From the NCBI GenBank assembly GCA_002440885.1, contig DJVY01000198.1:9424-31371 (forward strand): a stretch of 21,948 bases of DNA. The letters run 5' to 3'. This document shows positions 15,504 to 21,948 of this stretch, in pieces. The notes beneath the pieces were generated by a model, which was not told the DNA's origin, made no database searches, and saw only the letters and a list, made by a program, of their open reading frames with translations. The position numbers and the translations under genes were made by a program. The stretch comes from Bacteroidales bacterium UBA6244. GTDB lineage: Bacteria; Bacteroidota; Bacteroidia; Bacteroidales; F082. The stretch's first letter is position 1. Every line of letters starts with the position of its first letter.

Positions 15504-17150
15504 ATGTCTAACTCTATAAATTTCTCAATAAGCGGTCAGATCGTTGATCTTCATAAGCAAAAAATATTCCCCGGTACTGTCATTGTTGAGGACGGACGTA
15601 TAAAAGAAGTCCGCGAGGAGAAAGTCTCCAGCAGCCACTACATTATGCCGGGTCTGATTGATGCCCATATCCATATCGAAAGCTCGATGCTTATTCCCTC
15701 TGAATTTGCCAAATTGGCTGTACTGCATGGTACGGTGGCTACGGTGTCTGATCCACACGAAATTGCGAATGTGTTGGGGATTGATGGCATTAAATATATG
15801 ATTGCCAACGGCAAACGTGTCCCGTTCAAGTTTTTTTTCGGGGCTTCGTCGTGTGTTCCGGCAACGCCTTTTGAAACTGCTGGTTTTGCTTTCAAACAAG
15901 ACGAGTTGGAAGAACTGCTTGCTATGGACGAGATCAAATACCTGTCCGAGATGATGAATTTCCCCGGTGTTATTAACCGCGATGCCTGGGAGATGGAGAA
16001 AATTGCTATCGCGAAAAAACACGGCAAACCTGTTGATGGTCATGCCCCGGGTGTTTTAGGCGAGGCTGCGCGAAAGTACGCTTCTGCCGGAATAACTACC
16101 GATCATGAGTGTTTTACCATGGAAGAAGCCCTCGATAAAATTAAAGCCGGTATGAAAATCCAGATCAGGGAAGGAAGTGCGGCGAAAAATTTTGAAGCTT
16201 TAATCGGGTTGATGGAAAACCATGCCGACAAGGTGCTGTTTTGTTCCGACGACAAACATCCGGATGATCTGGTAAAAGGCCATATTAACCAACTCGTGGT
16301 GCGCACATTGAATCATGGGCATGATCTGATAAAAGTGTTGCGCAGTGCGGTGCTCAACCCTATTCAACATTATGGACTGGAGGTAGGAACGCTTCAGGTG
16401 GGTGATCCGGCAGATATGATTGTGGTGGATAATCCCGTAGATTTCAATGTGCTGCAAACTTATATTAATGGCGCGTTAGTTGCCGATCAAGGGAAGTCGC
16501 TCATCGATTCGGTTTTTGAAGACCAACCCAATAATTTCTCCGCCACACCTATTACTACAAACGATATCAGGGTAATTCCGCTAGGCAATACTTTGCGTGT
16601 TATTGAAGCTTATGATGGTCAGCTGGTTACGGGTGTTGTGTTTGAAAAACCTTTCATTCATGACAACAATGTAATCAGCGATCCCGACAGGGATATTCTT
16701 AAACTGGTGGTACTCAATCGTTATGAAAGCGGAGCAAAGCCAGCTGTGGCTTTCATCCGCAATTTTAACCTGAAAGGGGGTGCAATCGCTTCGAGTGTAG
16801 CCCACGACAGCCACAATATTGTTGCCGTAGGTACTTCTGATGAGCTTATTGTTCAAGCCATCAACAATGTAATTGCCGAAAAAGGTGGTGTTACCGTGGT
16901 GAATAGCCGCGTGAATAATACATTACCGCTGCCCGTTGCCGGACTCATGTCGACTTGTGACGGCTATAAAGTAGCACACCATTATTACAAAATTGATGAA
17001 GAGGTGCACAAGATGGGATCAACATTGCGAGCCCCTTTCATGACGCTTTCGTTTATGGCCTTGCTGGTGATTCCGCAGCTAAAACTTAGCGATAAAGGGT
17101 TGTTCGATGGCAATACTTTTTCGTTTACCGATGTCTTTGCCAAAGGCTAG
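15504..17150 (+). CDS. ade: Adenine deaminase
   Basis: Deaminates adenine to hypoxanthine in purine salvage; an amidohydrolase with a binuclear metal site. 548 aa, within the usual family range. His55 and His57 in PGLIDAHIHIESSM are the N-terminal metal ligands. VDGHAPG (His180), TTDHECFT (His201) and FCSDDKHPDD (Asp249/Asp250) provide the others, and SEMMNFPGV (148-156) is characteristic of this subfamily. The C-terminal domain keeps SSVAHDSHNIVAVG and the ending typical of the family. It stands alone behind its own promoter element. Confidence 0.95.
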   Translation: MSNSINFSISGQIVDLHKQKIFPGTVIVEDGRIKEVREEKVSSSHYIMPGLIDAHIHIESSMLIPSEFAKLAVLHGTVATVSDPHEIANVLGIDGIKYMIANGKRVPFKFFFGASSCVPATPFETAGFAFKQDELEELLAMDEIKYLSEMMNFPGVINRDAWEMEKIAIAKKHGKPVDGHAPGVLGEAARKYASAGITTDHECFTMEEALDKIKAGMKIQIREGSAAKNFEALIGLMENHADKVLFCSDDKHPDDLVKGHINQLVVRTLNHGHDLIKVLRSAVLNPIQHYGLEVGTLQVGDPADMIVVDNPVDFNVLQTYINGALVADQGKSLIDSVFEDQPNNFSATPITTNDIRVIPLGNTLRVIEAYDGQLVTGVVFEKPFIHDNNVISDPDRDILKLVVLNRYESGAKPAVAFIRNFNLKGGAIASSVAHDSHNIVAVGTSDELIVQAINNVIAEKGGVTVVNSRVNNTLPLPVAGLMSTCDGYKVAHHYYKIDEEVHKMGSTLRAPFMTLSFMALLVIPQLKLSDKGLFDGNTFSFTDVFAKG

Positions 17151-17205
17151 CCTGGTAAAAGTAGTTTTCTCTGCTGCACCATACTATTTAGAACTGTTAA
17201 AAAAT

Positions 17206-17242
17206 AAACAATAGAGCAATATATGTTCATAATTGCTTGTTT
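17206..17242. promoter_or_regulatory. Interrupted inverted repeat, candidate ArsR operator
   Basis: AAACAA (17206-17211) and GCAAT (17216-17220) are mirrored by ATTGC (17232-17236) and TTGTTT (17237-17242), with a 4-base bulge on the left. The right arm covers the putative -33 element of the arsR-type gene. This position suits autoregulation; binding is inferred, not shown. Confidence 0.45.
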
Positions 17243-17267
17243 ACAATACAGGTTAATAATATTTTTG
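17237..17267 (+). promoter_or_regulatory. Promoter of the ArsR-type regulator
   Basis: TTG (17237-17239) and TATTTTTG (17260-17267), spacer 20 bp, fit the Bacteroidota TTG/TAnnTTTG pattern well. The ATG is 14 bases after the -7 element, implying a short leader. Confidence 0.6.
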
Positions 17268-17281
17268 CAAAAATTTAACAA

Positions 17282-17581
17282 ATGCAACCTGTTGACATCG
17301 ACATATTGAAATTGGAATCTGCTGCCAATAAGCTAAGGGCAATTTCGCATCCTATGCGCATTGCCATTATCGACTTGCTTGCTGATGGCAACAAGATGAG
17401 TGTAACGGAAATTTACGAAAAGCTTGATATTGAACAGGCTACCGCCTCACATCACCTGAATATTCTTAAAAACAAAGGGGTTTTAAACTCAAAAAGGGTA
17501 GGTAAAAAAATCTTTTACTCCTTACGCAGCCTTATTCTTACCGAAATTATCGAATGCGTTAACCGCTGCAATGAATTTTAA
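17282..17581 (+). CDS. ArsR-family winged-helix transcriptional regulator
   Basis: Small DNA-binding repressor, 99 aa, the usual ArsR/SmtB size. RAISHPMRIAIIDLL (19-33) starts the winged helix; TEIYEKLDIEQATASHHLNILKNKGVL (42-68) is the helix-turn-helix, and KRVGKKIFYSL (71-81) the wing. The classical alpha-3 metal box ELCVCDL is absent. Two Cys, 92 and 96, lie at the very C-terminus (ECVNRCNEF), so the inducer could be a metal, a sulfur species or none; it cannot be assigned. No target gene is obvious: the neighbours are adenine deaminase upstream and a convergent lipoprotein gene, so it may act on itself and on distant targets. Confidence 0.92.
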   Translation: MQPVDIDILKLESAANKLRAISHPMRIAIIDLLADGNKMSVTEIYEKLDIEQATASHHLNILKNKGVLNSKRVGKKIFYSLRSLILTEIIECVNRCNEF

Positions 17582-17605
17582 CCCGGTTTGTCGGGTTATT
17601 CTTGT
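17579..17605. terminator. Weak hairpin between convergent genes
   Basis: TAACCCG (17579-17585, including the stop codon) pairs with CGGGTTA (17592-17598) around GTTTGT, a 7-bp stem. The following ATTCTTGT is only moderately T-rich, so this is a possible but not strong intrinsic terminator for the ArsR gene. Confidence 0.45.
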
Positions 17606-17621
17606 CGGACGTTTTCCTTAA

Positions 17622-19403
17622 TCAAAAGATCCATTCCTCTTCAACTTCCCAATTTGCTCTGATTTGTATTTCCTTGTTCAGGTAAATCACTTTTTCTGGC
17701 TGTAGTTTTGTGGGAAAATAGCCCGGATCCCATTGGTGGTTGTTGTTGTCATCGAAAATGATCTTGAAAAGGTATTTCCCCGGAGTCAGGAAATCGAGTA
17801 CAACGGTGGTGTCGTGATTGAAATCTATTTGCCTGAAAACAAGTTCTTTGTCGTTAATCATTTGTAAAATATAGGGCTGTTCGTGCTCGGGATACAAGTG
17901 AAGGGTAAACACGCCATAATCCTTCAGTGGTTTGGGCGTAAACGAGAGGTTGATGGCTTTGCTGAAGTATCCGTTCCAATCCATAAATGAGGAGTCGGGG
18001 TAATCGATTTTGTATCGGGTTTCCTCATGTATTTCAATTGGAAACTCGATGACCTGATTCAGGCTGTCGGCATATACAAATGTTGGATCAAGGATGGTGT
18101 CGCTGCCTGCCGTCAACACAGTCGAATCGCCTACAAAACGCATCATAGGCTGGTTAAACGTAATTCGGGGTTTAGCTGTCAGTAAGAGGTTTCCGTTTTT
18201 TACATTCGAGCTCCAGTCGATGGGTTCTTTGGTTTCATCTTTCTTTTTGTTCTGTCGTGCTCTTCCGGTTGTTTTATCGGGATCGAGGCGTATTTCTACA
18301 ATACTCAACGTATCTTGTTGATTTTTAATCAGAAATTTTAGTGTGTCAACAGGAAGTGTTTTCAAATACCAGATAACCGTGTCCTTTTTTGTAGAGTAAG
18401 CAGCAAGATGCCAAAGGCTATCGGGATTAAAATTTTGGGGAATAATGTGGATGTCGTCGGCGGGCTGCGAGAACGAAAACCTAAGGGTGTTACGTCGAAG
18501 AAGTTCGGCTTTAAGCAAACGTTGGGTGCTGTCGGTTTGGGAAAACATAAACAAACTCAATCCTTTAAACTTTTCATTAAAAACGGAATCTTCGGCAATG
18601 GAATCCAGCCGGTGTTGCAGTGTGTCAATGGGCAACATCGTTTCCTCATTTTCAGTAAGGGTATCAGCTGGCTGGATTTTCTTTTGTTTACGCGATGGAT
18701 CATAAAAAGGTCGCACCAGCGAGTCGATAAAAGCGATGGCTTCACCGGGTTGATCGTAGATGAAATTCGCGTTTTGATCGTTCAGCGCAAATATTAAATA
18801 CGCATCAGAGGCCAGACCTTGAAACGAAAACCGGCCGTTTACATCTGTTTTGCTCACGTAATACGGCGGTACAAAATAAGGCAGGCTATCGAACACGATG
18901 GTGTCGTTATCGTTTTTGTAAAGCATAACATACACTTGTTCTTCCGGCATCAGGTTTTGCGCGTTTTGTACAGTGCCATAAAGACTTAAAGAATCGACAA
19001 AGTCGCCGGTTGAAAAAATGTAGGTAAAATTATGCAATGGATTTCCTTCGGTTAAGTCAACGATGGCATCGCCGAAATAAACCGAATATGTGGTGTTGGG
19101 TTTAAGTTGCTCTTTGAACCTCACCTGAACCGATTTTCCTCTGGTCACAAATTCGGGAAGTTCTTTCATGGGCGGCGAAATGAGTGCGGCCTGTTGGATA
19201 TTGTCCAGTATAACAAATTCATTTGTAGTGAGGACAAATTTCTTTCCTTCGAAACGGGCACTGCCATTTGGTGGTGTTTCTGACAGAATTTCAGGTGGAG
19301 TAATGTCCTTAGGTCCACCGCTGGGCATTACCGGATGTGCACATTGCCACGCAAAACAGGTGATGGCAAGCACAGCGGTTAAGTAAAAAATCCGTTTAAT
19401 CAT
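17622..19403 (-). CDS. Ig-like domain-containing lipoprotein
   Basis: Envelope lipoprotein of unknown function, 593 aa. The N-terminal hydrophobic segment ends at Cys21 (AWQCAHP), followed by PSGGPKDITPPEI (27-39), a start shared by a widespread Bacteroidota family with SbsA-type Ig-like (Big_5) domains. About residues 35-135 form that domain (SETPPNGSARF, FKEQLKPNTTYSVYFGDAI, NFTYIFSTG). A middle Asp/Ser/Thr-rich region includes a transthyretin-like stretch (DVNGRFSFQGLASDAYLIFAL), and the C-terminus has a second such module (LTPGKYLFKIIFDDNNNHQWDP split by strands). No enzyme motifs are seen. It lies 59 bp downstream of the polysaccharide deacetylase gene on the same strand and may be co-transcribed with it. 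Confidence 0.85.
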   Translation of the reverse strand: MIKRIFYLTAVLAITCFAWQCAHPVMPSGGPKDITPPEILSETPPNGSARFEGKKFVLTTNEFVILDNIQQAALISPPMKELPEFVTRGKSVQVRFKEQLKPNTTYSVYFGDAIVDLTEGNPLHNFTYIFSTGDFVDSLSLYGTVQNAQNLMPEEQVYVMLYKNDNDTIVFDSLPYFVPPYYVSKTDVNGRFSFQGLASDAYLIFALNDQNANFIYDQPGEAIAFIDSLVRPFYDPSRKQKKIQPADTLTENEETMLPIDTLQHRLDSIAEDSVFNEKFKGLSLFMFSQTDSTQRLLKAELLRRNTLRFSFSQPADDIHIIPQNFNPDSLWHLAAYSTKKDTVIWYLKTLPVDTLKFLIKNQQDTLSIVEIRLDPDKTTGRARQNKKKDETKEPIDWSSNVKNGNLLLTAKPRITFNQPMMRFVGDSTVLTAGSDTILDPTFVYADSLNQVIEFPIEIHEETRYKIDYPDSSFMDWNGYFSKAINLSFTPKPLKDYGVFTLHLYPEHEQPYILQMINDKELVFRQIDFNHDTTVVLDFLTPGKYLFKIIFDDNNNHQWDPGYFPTKLQPEKVIYLNKEIQIRANWEVEEEWIF

Positions 19404-19462
19404 GTGGTTTGTCGATTACAGCTACAAAGATGCAAAATATTGACATGCGCCAGCCATTGTTT

Positions 19463-20074
19463 TTATTGGTCGATTGCGCGAAACCGATATCCTCGTTCGG
19501 TCATCGTTCGGAGGTACAGGGGCAGAGCCGCAAGCATATTTTTCGCTGATTTTTCACTGTCGTGAAAAACCGCAATCGTTCCCGGACGGCTATATTGTAA
19601 CACGTTTTCGAGACATTGCTCAGGCGAAATTTGTTGACTGAAATCATACGAAATAACCGACCACATGATCAGCCGGTATTTCTTTTTCAAGTGCCATGCC
19701 TGTCTCGGTGTGATGAGTCCGTGTGGTGGTCTGAACAGGTTGCTTGCAATCAATTTGTCGGCTTTTTCTATGTTGGCATAGTAGGCCTTGTTATCAGTAT
19801 TCCAGCCTTTTAAGTGGTTGTAGGTATGGTTGCCAACCCGATGTCCCCGATTGATAACCGAGGTAAAAACTAAGGGGTATTTTTGTACATTTTCGCCCAC
19901 GCAGAAGAAGGTAGCGGAGGCTTTAAAGGTATCAAGTATATCCAAAACCTGTGGCGTAATTTTGGGATGCGGACCGTCGTCGAAGGTGAGGTAAATGACC
20001 TTTTCGTCCGTTTTTATGTCCCAACTCAACCAGGGCATCATTAATTTCAGCAACAAAGGAGGCTTAACATACAT
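19463..20074 (-). CDS. Polysaccharide deacetylase (NodB-type) family protein
   Basis: Carbohydrate esterase family 4-type deacetylase, probably acting on N-acetylated cell-wall or surface polysaccharide. 203 aa from the ATG at 20074. That start is chosen over the in-frame TTG at 20089 because the TTG lies beside the -7 element. Motif 1 is TFDDGPHP (Asp32, Asp33), motif 2 GNHTYNH (His83, His87, metal ligands), motif 3 FRPPHG (Arg115), and the C-terminal catalytic His is in VFHDSEKS (His171). There is only a single domain, with a short N-terminus (LLLKLMMPWLSW) that could be a membrane-associated segment rather than a clear signal peptide. Substrate unknown. Confidence 0.92.
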   Translation of the reverse strand: MYVKPPLLLKLMMPWLSWDIKTDEKVIYLTFDDGPHPKITPQVLDILDTFKASATFFCVGENVQKYPLVFTSVINRGHRVGNHTYNHLKGWNTDNKAYYANIEKADKLIASNLFRPPHGLITPRQAWHLKKKYRLIMWSVISYDFSQQISPEQCLENVLQYSRPGTIAVFHDSEKSAKNMLAALPLYLRTMTERGYRFRAIDQ

Positions 20075-20078
20075 GCAG

Positions 20079-20086
20079 CAAAAATA
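20079..20086 (-). promoter_or_regulatory. -7 promoter element for the deacetylase gene
   Basis: Reads TATTTTTG on the - strand, matching TAnnTTTG, but ends only 4 bases before the ATG at 20074. If used, the transcript would have almost no leader. No -33 TTG is seen at the expected distance. Confidence 0.4.
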
Positions 20087-20118
20087 CAATTGTCTGCAAT
20101 AGAGCCTTGGTATTTTAT

Positions 20119-20126
20119 TAATTTTG
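20119..20126 (+). promoter_or_regulatory. -7 promoter element for gpmA
   Basis: TAATTTTG matches TAnnTTTG and lies 33 bases before the ATG. It is divergent from the deacetylase element; no convincing -33 element accompanies it. Confidence 0.45.
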
Positions 20127-20159
20127 TTGCTCCATTTTAATTATAAAAACTTTTAAAAG

Positions 20160-20906
20160 ATGAAACGTTTAGTGTTGGTGCGCCATGGACAAAGTGCATG
20201 GAATAAGGAAAATCGCTTTACCGGATGGACGGATGTGCCCTTGTCGGATCAGGGGATGGAAGAAGCACGGAAAGCAGGAAAAGTGTTGAAAAACGAAGGA
20301 TTTGATTTTCGTCTCGCTTATACTTCCTATCTGTCGCGGGCTATCAAAACCCTGTGGCTCATGCTCGAAGAAATGGATTTGATGTGGATTGAGGTGAAAA
20401 AAACCTGGCGTTTGAACGAAAAGCATTATGGAACCCTGCAAGGGCTAAACAAAGTAGAGACAGCCGAAAAATACGGACCGGAGATGGTGCAGTTGTGGCG
20501 GCGTAGTTTCGATACTCCTCCTGATGCACTAACCGAAAACGATGAACGGAATTCCCGTTTTGAAAACAGATATGCAGCATTGTCGCCAGACGAATTGCCT
20601 ATGACCGAATCGCTGAAAGAAGTGATCGACCGCCTGACACCTTACTGGGAAACAGAGCTGCTACCTGCCCTGAAAGAGCAAAACGACCTGCTGATTGCTG
20701 CCCACGGCAATAGCCTGCGGGCGCTCGTCATGAAGCTTAAAAACATGAGTAAGGAGGATATTCTCGAATTCAACATCCCAACAGGTATTCCCTATGTTTT
20801 TGAATTTGACGATGACATGAATCTCGTAAAAGACTATTTTTTGGGCGATCTCGAAGAGATAAAAAAACTGATGGATCAGGTGGCTAATCAGGCTAAAGGG
20901 AAATAG
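20160..20906 (+). CDS. gpmA: 2,3-bisphosphoglycerate-dependent phosphoglycerate mutase
   Basis: Interconverts 3- and 2-phosphoglycerate in glycolysis and gluconeogenesis. 248 aa, as expected. VRHGQSAWN holds the phosphorylated His9, with Arg8 beside it; Arg60 (SYLSRAIKT), Glu87, Arg114-Arg115 and His182 (AAHGNSLRALV) complete the active site. RLNEKHYGTLQGLNKVE is the dPGM signature, with Lys in place of the more usual Arg before HYG. The C-terminal tail GIPYVFEFDDDM is normal. Single gene with its own promoter element and a probable terminator. Confidence 0.96.
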   Translation: MKRLVLVRHGQSAWNKENRFTGWTDVPLSDQGMEEARKAGKVLKNEGFDFRLAYTSYLSRAIKTLWLMLEEMDLMWIEVKKTWRLNEKHYGTLQGLNKVETAEKYGPEMVQLWRRSFDTPPDALTENDERNSRFENRYAALSPDELPMTESLKEVIDRLTPYWETELLPALKEQNDLLIAAHGNSLRALVMKLKNMSKEDILEFNIPTGIPYVFEFDDDMNLVKDYFLGDLEEIKKLMDQVANQAKGK

Positions 20907-20907
20907 T

Positions 20908-20926
20908 GCAAAGCTTTTTGCTTTTT
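20908..20926 (+). terminator. Intrinsic terminator after gpmA
   Basis: GCAAA (20908-20912) pairs with TTTGC (20917-20921) around a 4-nt loop and is followed by TTTTT (20922-20926), beginning 1 base after the stop codon. The stem is only 5 bp and AT-rich, so it is moderate in strength. Confidence 0.55.
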
Positions 20927-20930
20927 AATC

Positions 20931-20959
20931 TTGTAATCTAAAATTTTATACTAGTTTTG
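20931..20959 (+). promoter_or_regulatory. Promoter of the metallophosphatase gene
   Basis: TTG (20931-20933) and TAGTTTTG (20952-20959) with an 18-bp spacer match the Bacteroidota promoter pattern. The ATG is 23 bases downstream, and the gpmA terminator lies just upstream. Confidence 0.55.
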
Positions 20960-20982
20960 AATTACATCATTACCTGATAAAT

Positions 20983-21717
20983 ATGGCGAAAAAGTGGGTC
21001 ATCCCCGATATTCACGGATGTGTGCGGACACTCAAGTTTCTGATCGAACAACAGATTAAACCCGAGGTAGGGGATGAGCTATTTTTTTTGGGCGATTATA
21101 TCGATCGGGGGCCTGACAGCAAAGGCGTTATCGATTACATCATGGGCTTGCAGGAAGCAGGACATAACCTGAAACTCCTGATGGGAAATCACGAGGATTA
21201 TTGTATTCGTGCCTACGAGGAGGATCTGAAGAACAAGGGTTTTATGGGGTTTAGATCGAAAACCAAGATCCAAAAAGAATGGGAGGTTTACGGTGGAAAG
21301 GAAGCGCTTGAAAGTTTTGAGGCTGATTCGCCACGCGATATCCCCCCTAAGTATATCGATTGGATGCGTAAGCTGCAATACTATGCCGTGACTGATGATT
21401 TCGTCATTGTTCATGCCGGTCTGAACTTTAAAGAAGACGATCCCTTTTCCGATACCCGTTCGATGCTCTGGATTAGAGATTATCAGGTTGACAAAAGTAA
21501 AATTCGTGGCAGACGGGTCATACATGGGCATGTTCCTGTAAACCTGGAGTTTATCGACACATGCGTTCGTGAAAACGGATATAAATTTATCGACCTCGAC
21601 AACGGGGTGTATTTCGACAACCGTTCAGGCTACGGCAATCTGGTAGCCCTGGAGCTCACCGAAATGCGTTATGTGGTTCAGTCGCTCATGGATGAAATTA
21701 CATTTAAAGCGCGGTAA
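20983..21717 (+). CDS. PPP-type metallophosphatase (serine/threonine phosphatase-like)
   Basis: Metal-dependent phosphoesterase of the PPP/calcineurin-like superfamily, 244 aa, similar to bacterial PrpA-type protein phosphatases or diadenosine tetraphosphatases. All motifs are present in order: PDIHG (Asp9, His11), GDYIDRG (Asp38, Asp41, Arg42), GNHE (Asn69, His70), VHAG and IHGH in the C-terminal half. There is no signal peptide, so it is cytoplasmic. Substrate (phosphoprotein, dinucleotide or other) cannot be decided from sequence. Single gene with its own promoter. Confidence 0.92.
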   Translation: MAKKWVIPDIHGCVRTLKFLIEQQIKPEVGDELFFLGDYIDRGPDSKGVIDYIMGLQEAGHNLKLLMGNHEDYCIRAYEEDLKNKGFMGFRSKTKIQKEWEVYGGKEALESFEADSPRDIPPKYIDWMRKLQYYAVTDDFVIVHAGLNFKEDDPFSDTRSMLWIRDYQVDKSKIRGRRVIHGHVPVNLEFIDTCVRENGYKFIDLDNGVYFDNRSGYGNLVALELTEMRYVVQSLMDEITFKAR

Positions 21718-21831
21718 CCGGACTGATGAAAGGGTGTTGCAATAGAAATGTGCTTTCAAGTCTTATTTCGGTGTGGAGTGGTTTTTTCTTCGCTCCTTTT
21801 AGGCAAACTAGTTTCCAAGACAATAATTCAA

Positions 21832-21839
21832 TATTTTTG
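21832..21839 (+). promoter_or_regulatory. -7 promoter element for the right-edge gene
   Basis: TATTTTTG, an exact TAnnTTTG match 23 bases before the ATG at 21863. No TTG is seen 17-23 bases further upstream. Confidence 0.45.
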
Positions 21840-21862
21840 CTGATTTTCACTAAATAAATTAT

Positions 21863-21948
21863 ATGTTTTCTGCATCCCGTGCCCGGTTTATGGCTGAGTT
21901 ACTCTCAAACCCGCAACGTCAGCGGCAGTTGGTGCTGGTGTTAAGTTT
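21863..21948 (+). CDS. Unidentified gene, 5' part only
   Basis: An ATG at 21863 opens a frame of 28 complete codons that runs off the right edge. The peptide starts MFSASRARFMAELL, is basic around RQRQ and then hydrophobic (LVLVLS), compatible with the start of a membrane protein. TATTTTTG at 21832-21839 is a -7-like element 23 bases upstream. The fragment is too short to name. Confidence 0.5.
   Translation, partial: MFSASRARFMAELLSNPQRQRQLVLVLS

Noticed and set aside
15525..16043. 172-codon open frame on the - strand
   Set aside because: Lies entirely within adenine deaminase, whose catalytic motifs are intact; the antisense product has no recognisable domain.
17151..17281. Small gene or ncRNA between adenine deaminase and the ArsR gene
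   Set aside because: The 131 bases are accounted for by the inverted repeat and promoter; no start-bearing frame or extra stem is seen.

Overview
The window looks like chromosomal DNA of a Bacteroidota bacterium. Three things support this: two secreted proteins end in type IX secretion (T9SS) type A sorting domains, several intergenic regions carry the Bacteroidota-type -7 element TAnnTTTG, and most of the recognisable genes (DUF4468-like, GYDIA-type GHMP kinase, Ig-like lipoprotein) belong to families typical of that phylum. Genus or family cannot be read from the sequence. No rRNA, tRNA, CRISPR array, transposase or phage gene was found.

Layout. Positions 1-6593 hold two adjacent + strand genes for large secreted T9SS cargo proteins; the first is open to the left edge and probably starts outside the window. 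Positions 6594-6834 hold no gene but a tandem pair of structured repeats built from 7-nt units, the least explained sequence here. A small secreted protein of unknown function follows, then a bidirectional terminator. Positions 7413-10411 (- strand) carry, in transcription order, a PTPS-type pterin synthase, folE, a Bax inhibitor-1-type membrane protein and fabD. Positions 10573-15414 (+) carry a DUF4468-like secreted protein and a compact mevalonate-pathway cluster: class II HMG-CoA reductase, GYDIA-type GHMP kinase, diphosphomevalonate decarboxylase and mevalonate kinase, with ATGA-type overlaps at two of the junctions. Then come adenine deaminase, an ArsR-type regulator with a plausible operator, and, on the - strand, a polysaccharide deacetylase followed by an Ig-like lipoprotein. 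The right end has gpmA, a PPP-type metallophosphatase and the first 28 codons of an unidentified gene.

How the genes work together. The mevalonate cluster covers HMG-CoA to isopentenyl diphosphate if the GYDIA kinase is the phosphomevalonate kinase; HMG-CoA synthase and IPP isomerase are not in the window. GTP cyclohydrolase I and the PTPS protein catalyse consecutive pterin steps, and the PTPS has the Cys-x5-His-Gly-His spacing of biopterin-type enzymes rather than the Cys-x3 spacing of queuosine QueD. The rest are housekeeping or envelope genes without an obvious shared theme. I see no defence system or mobile cluster; the best candidate for something undescribed is the heptad-phased repeat pair at 6598-6816.
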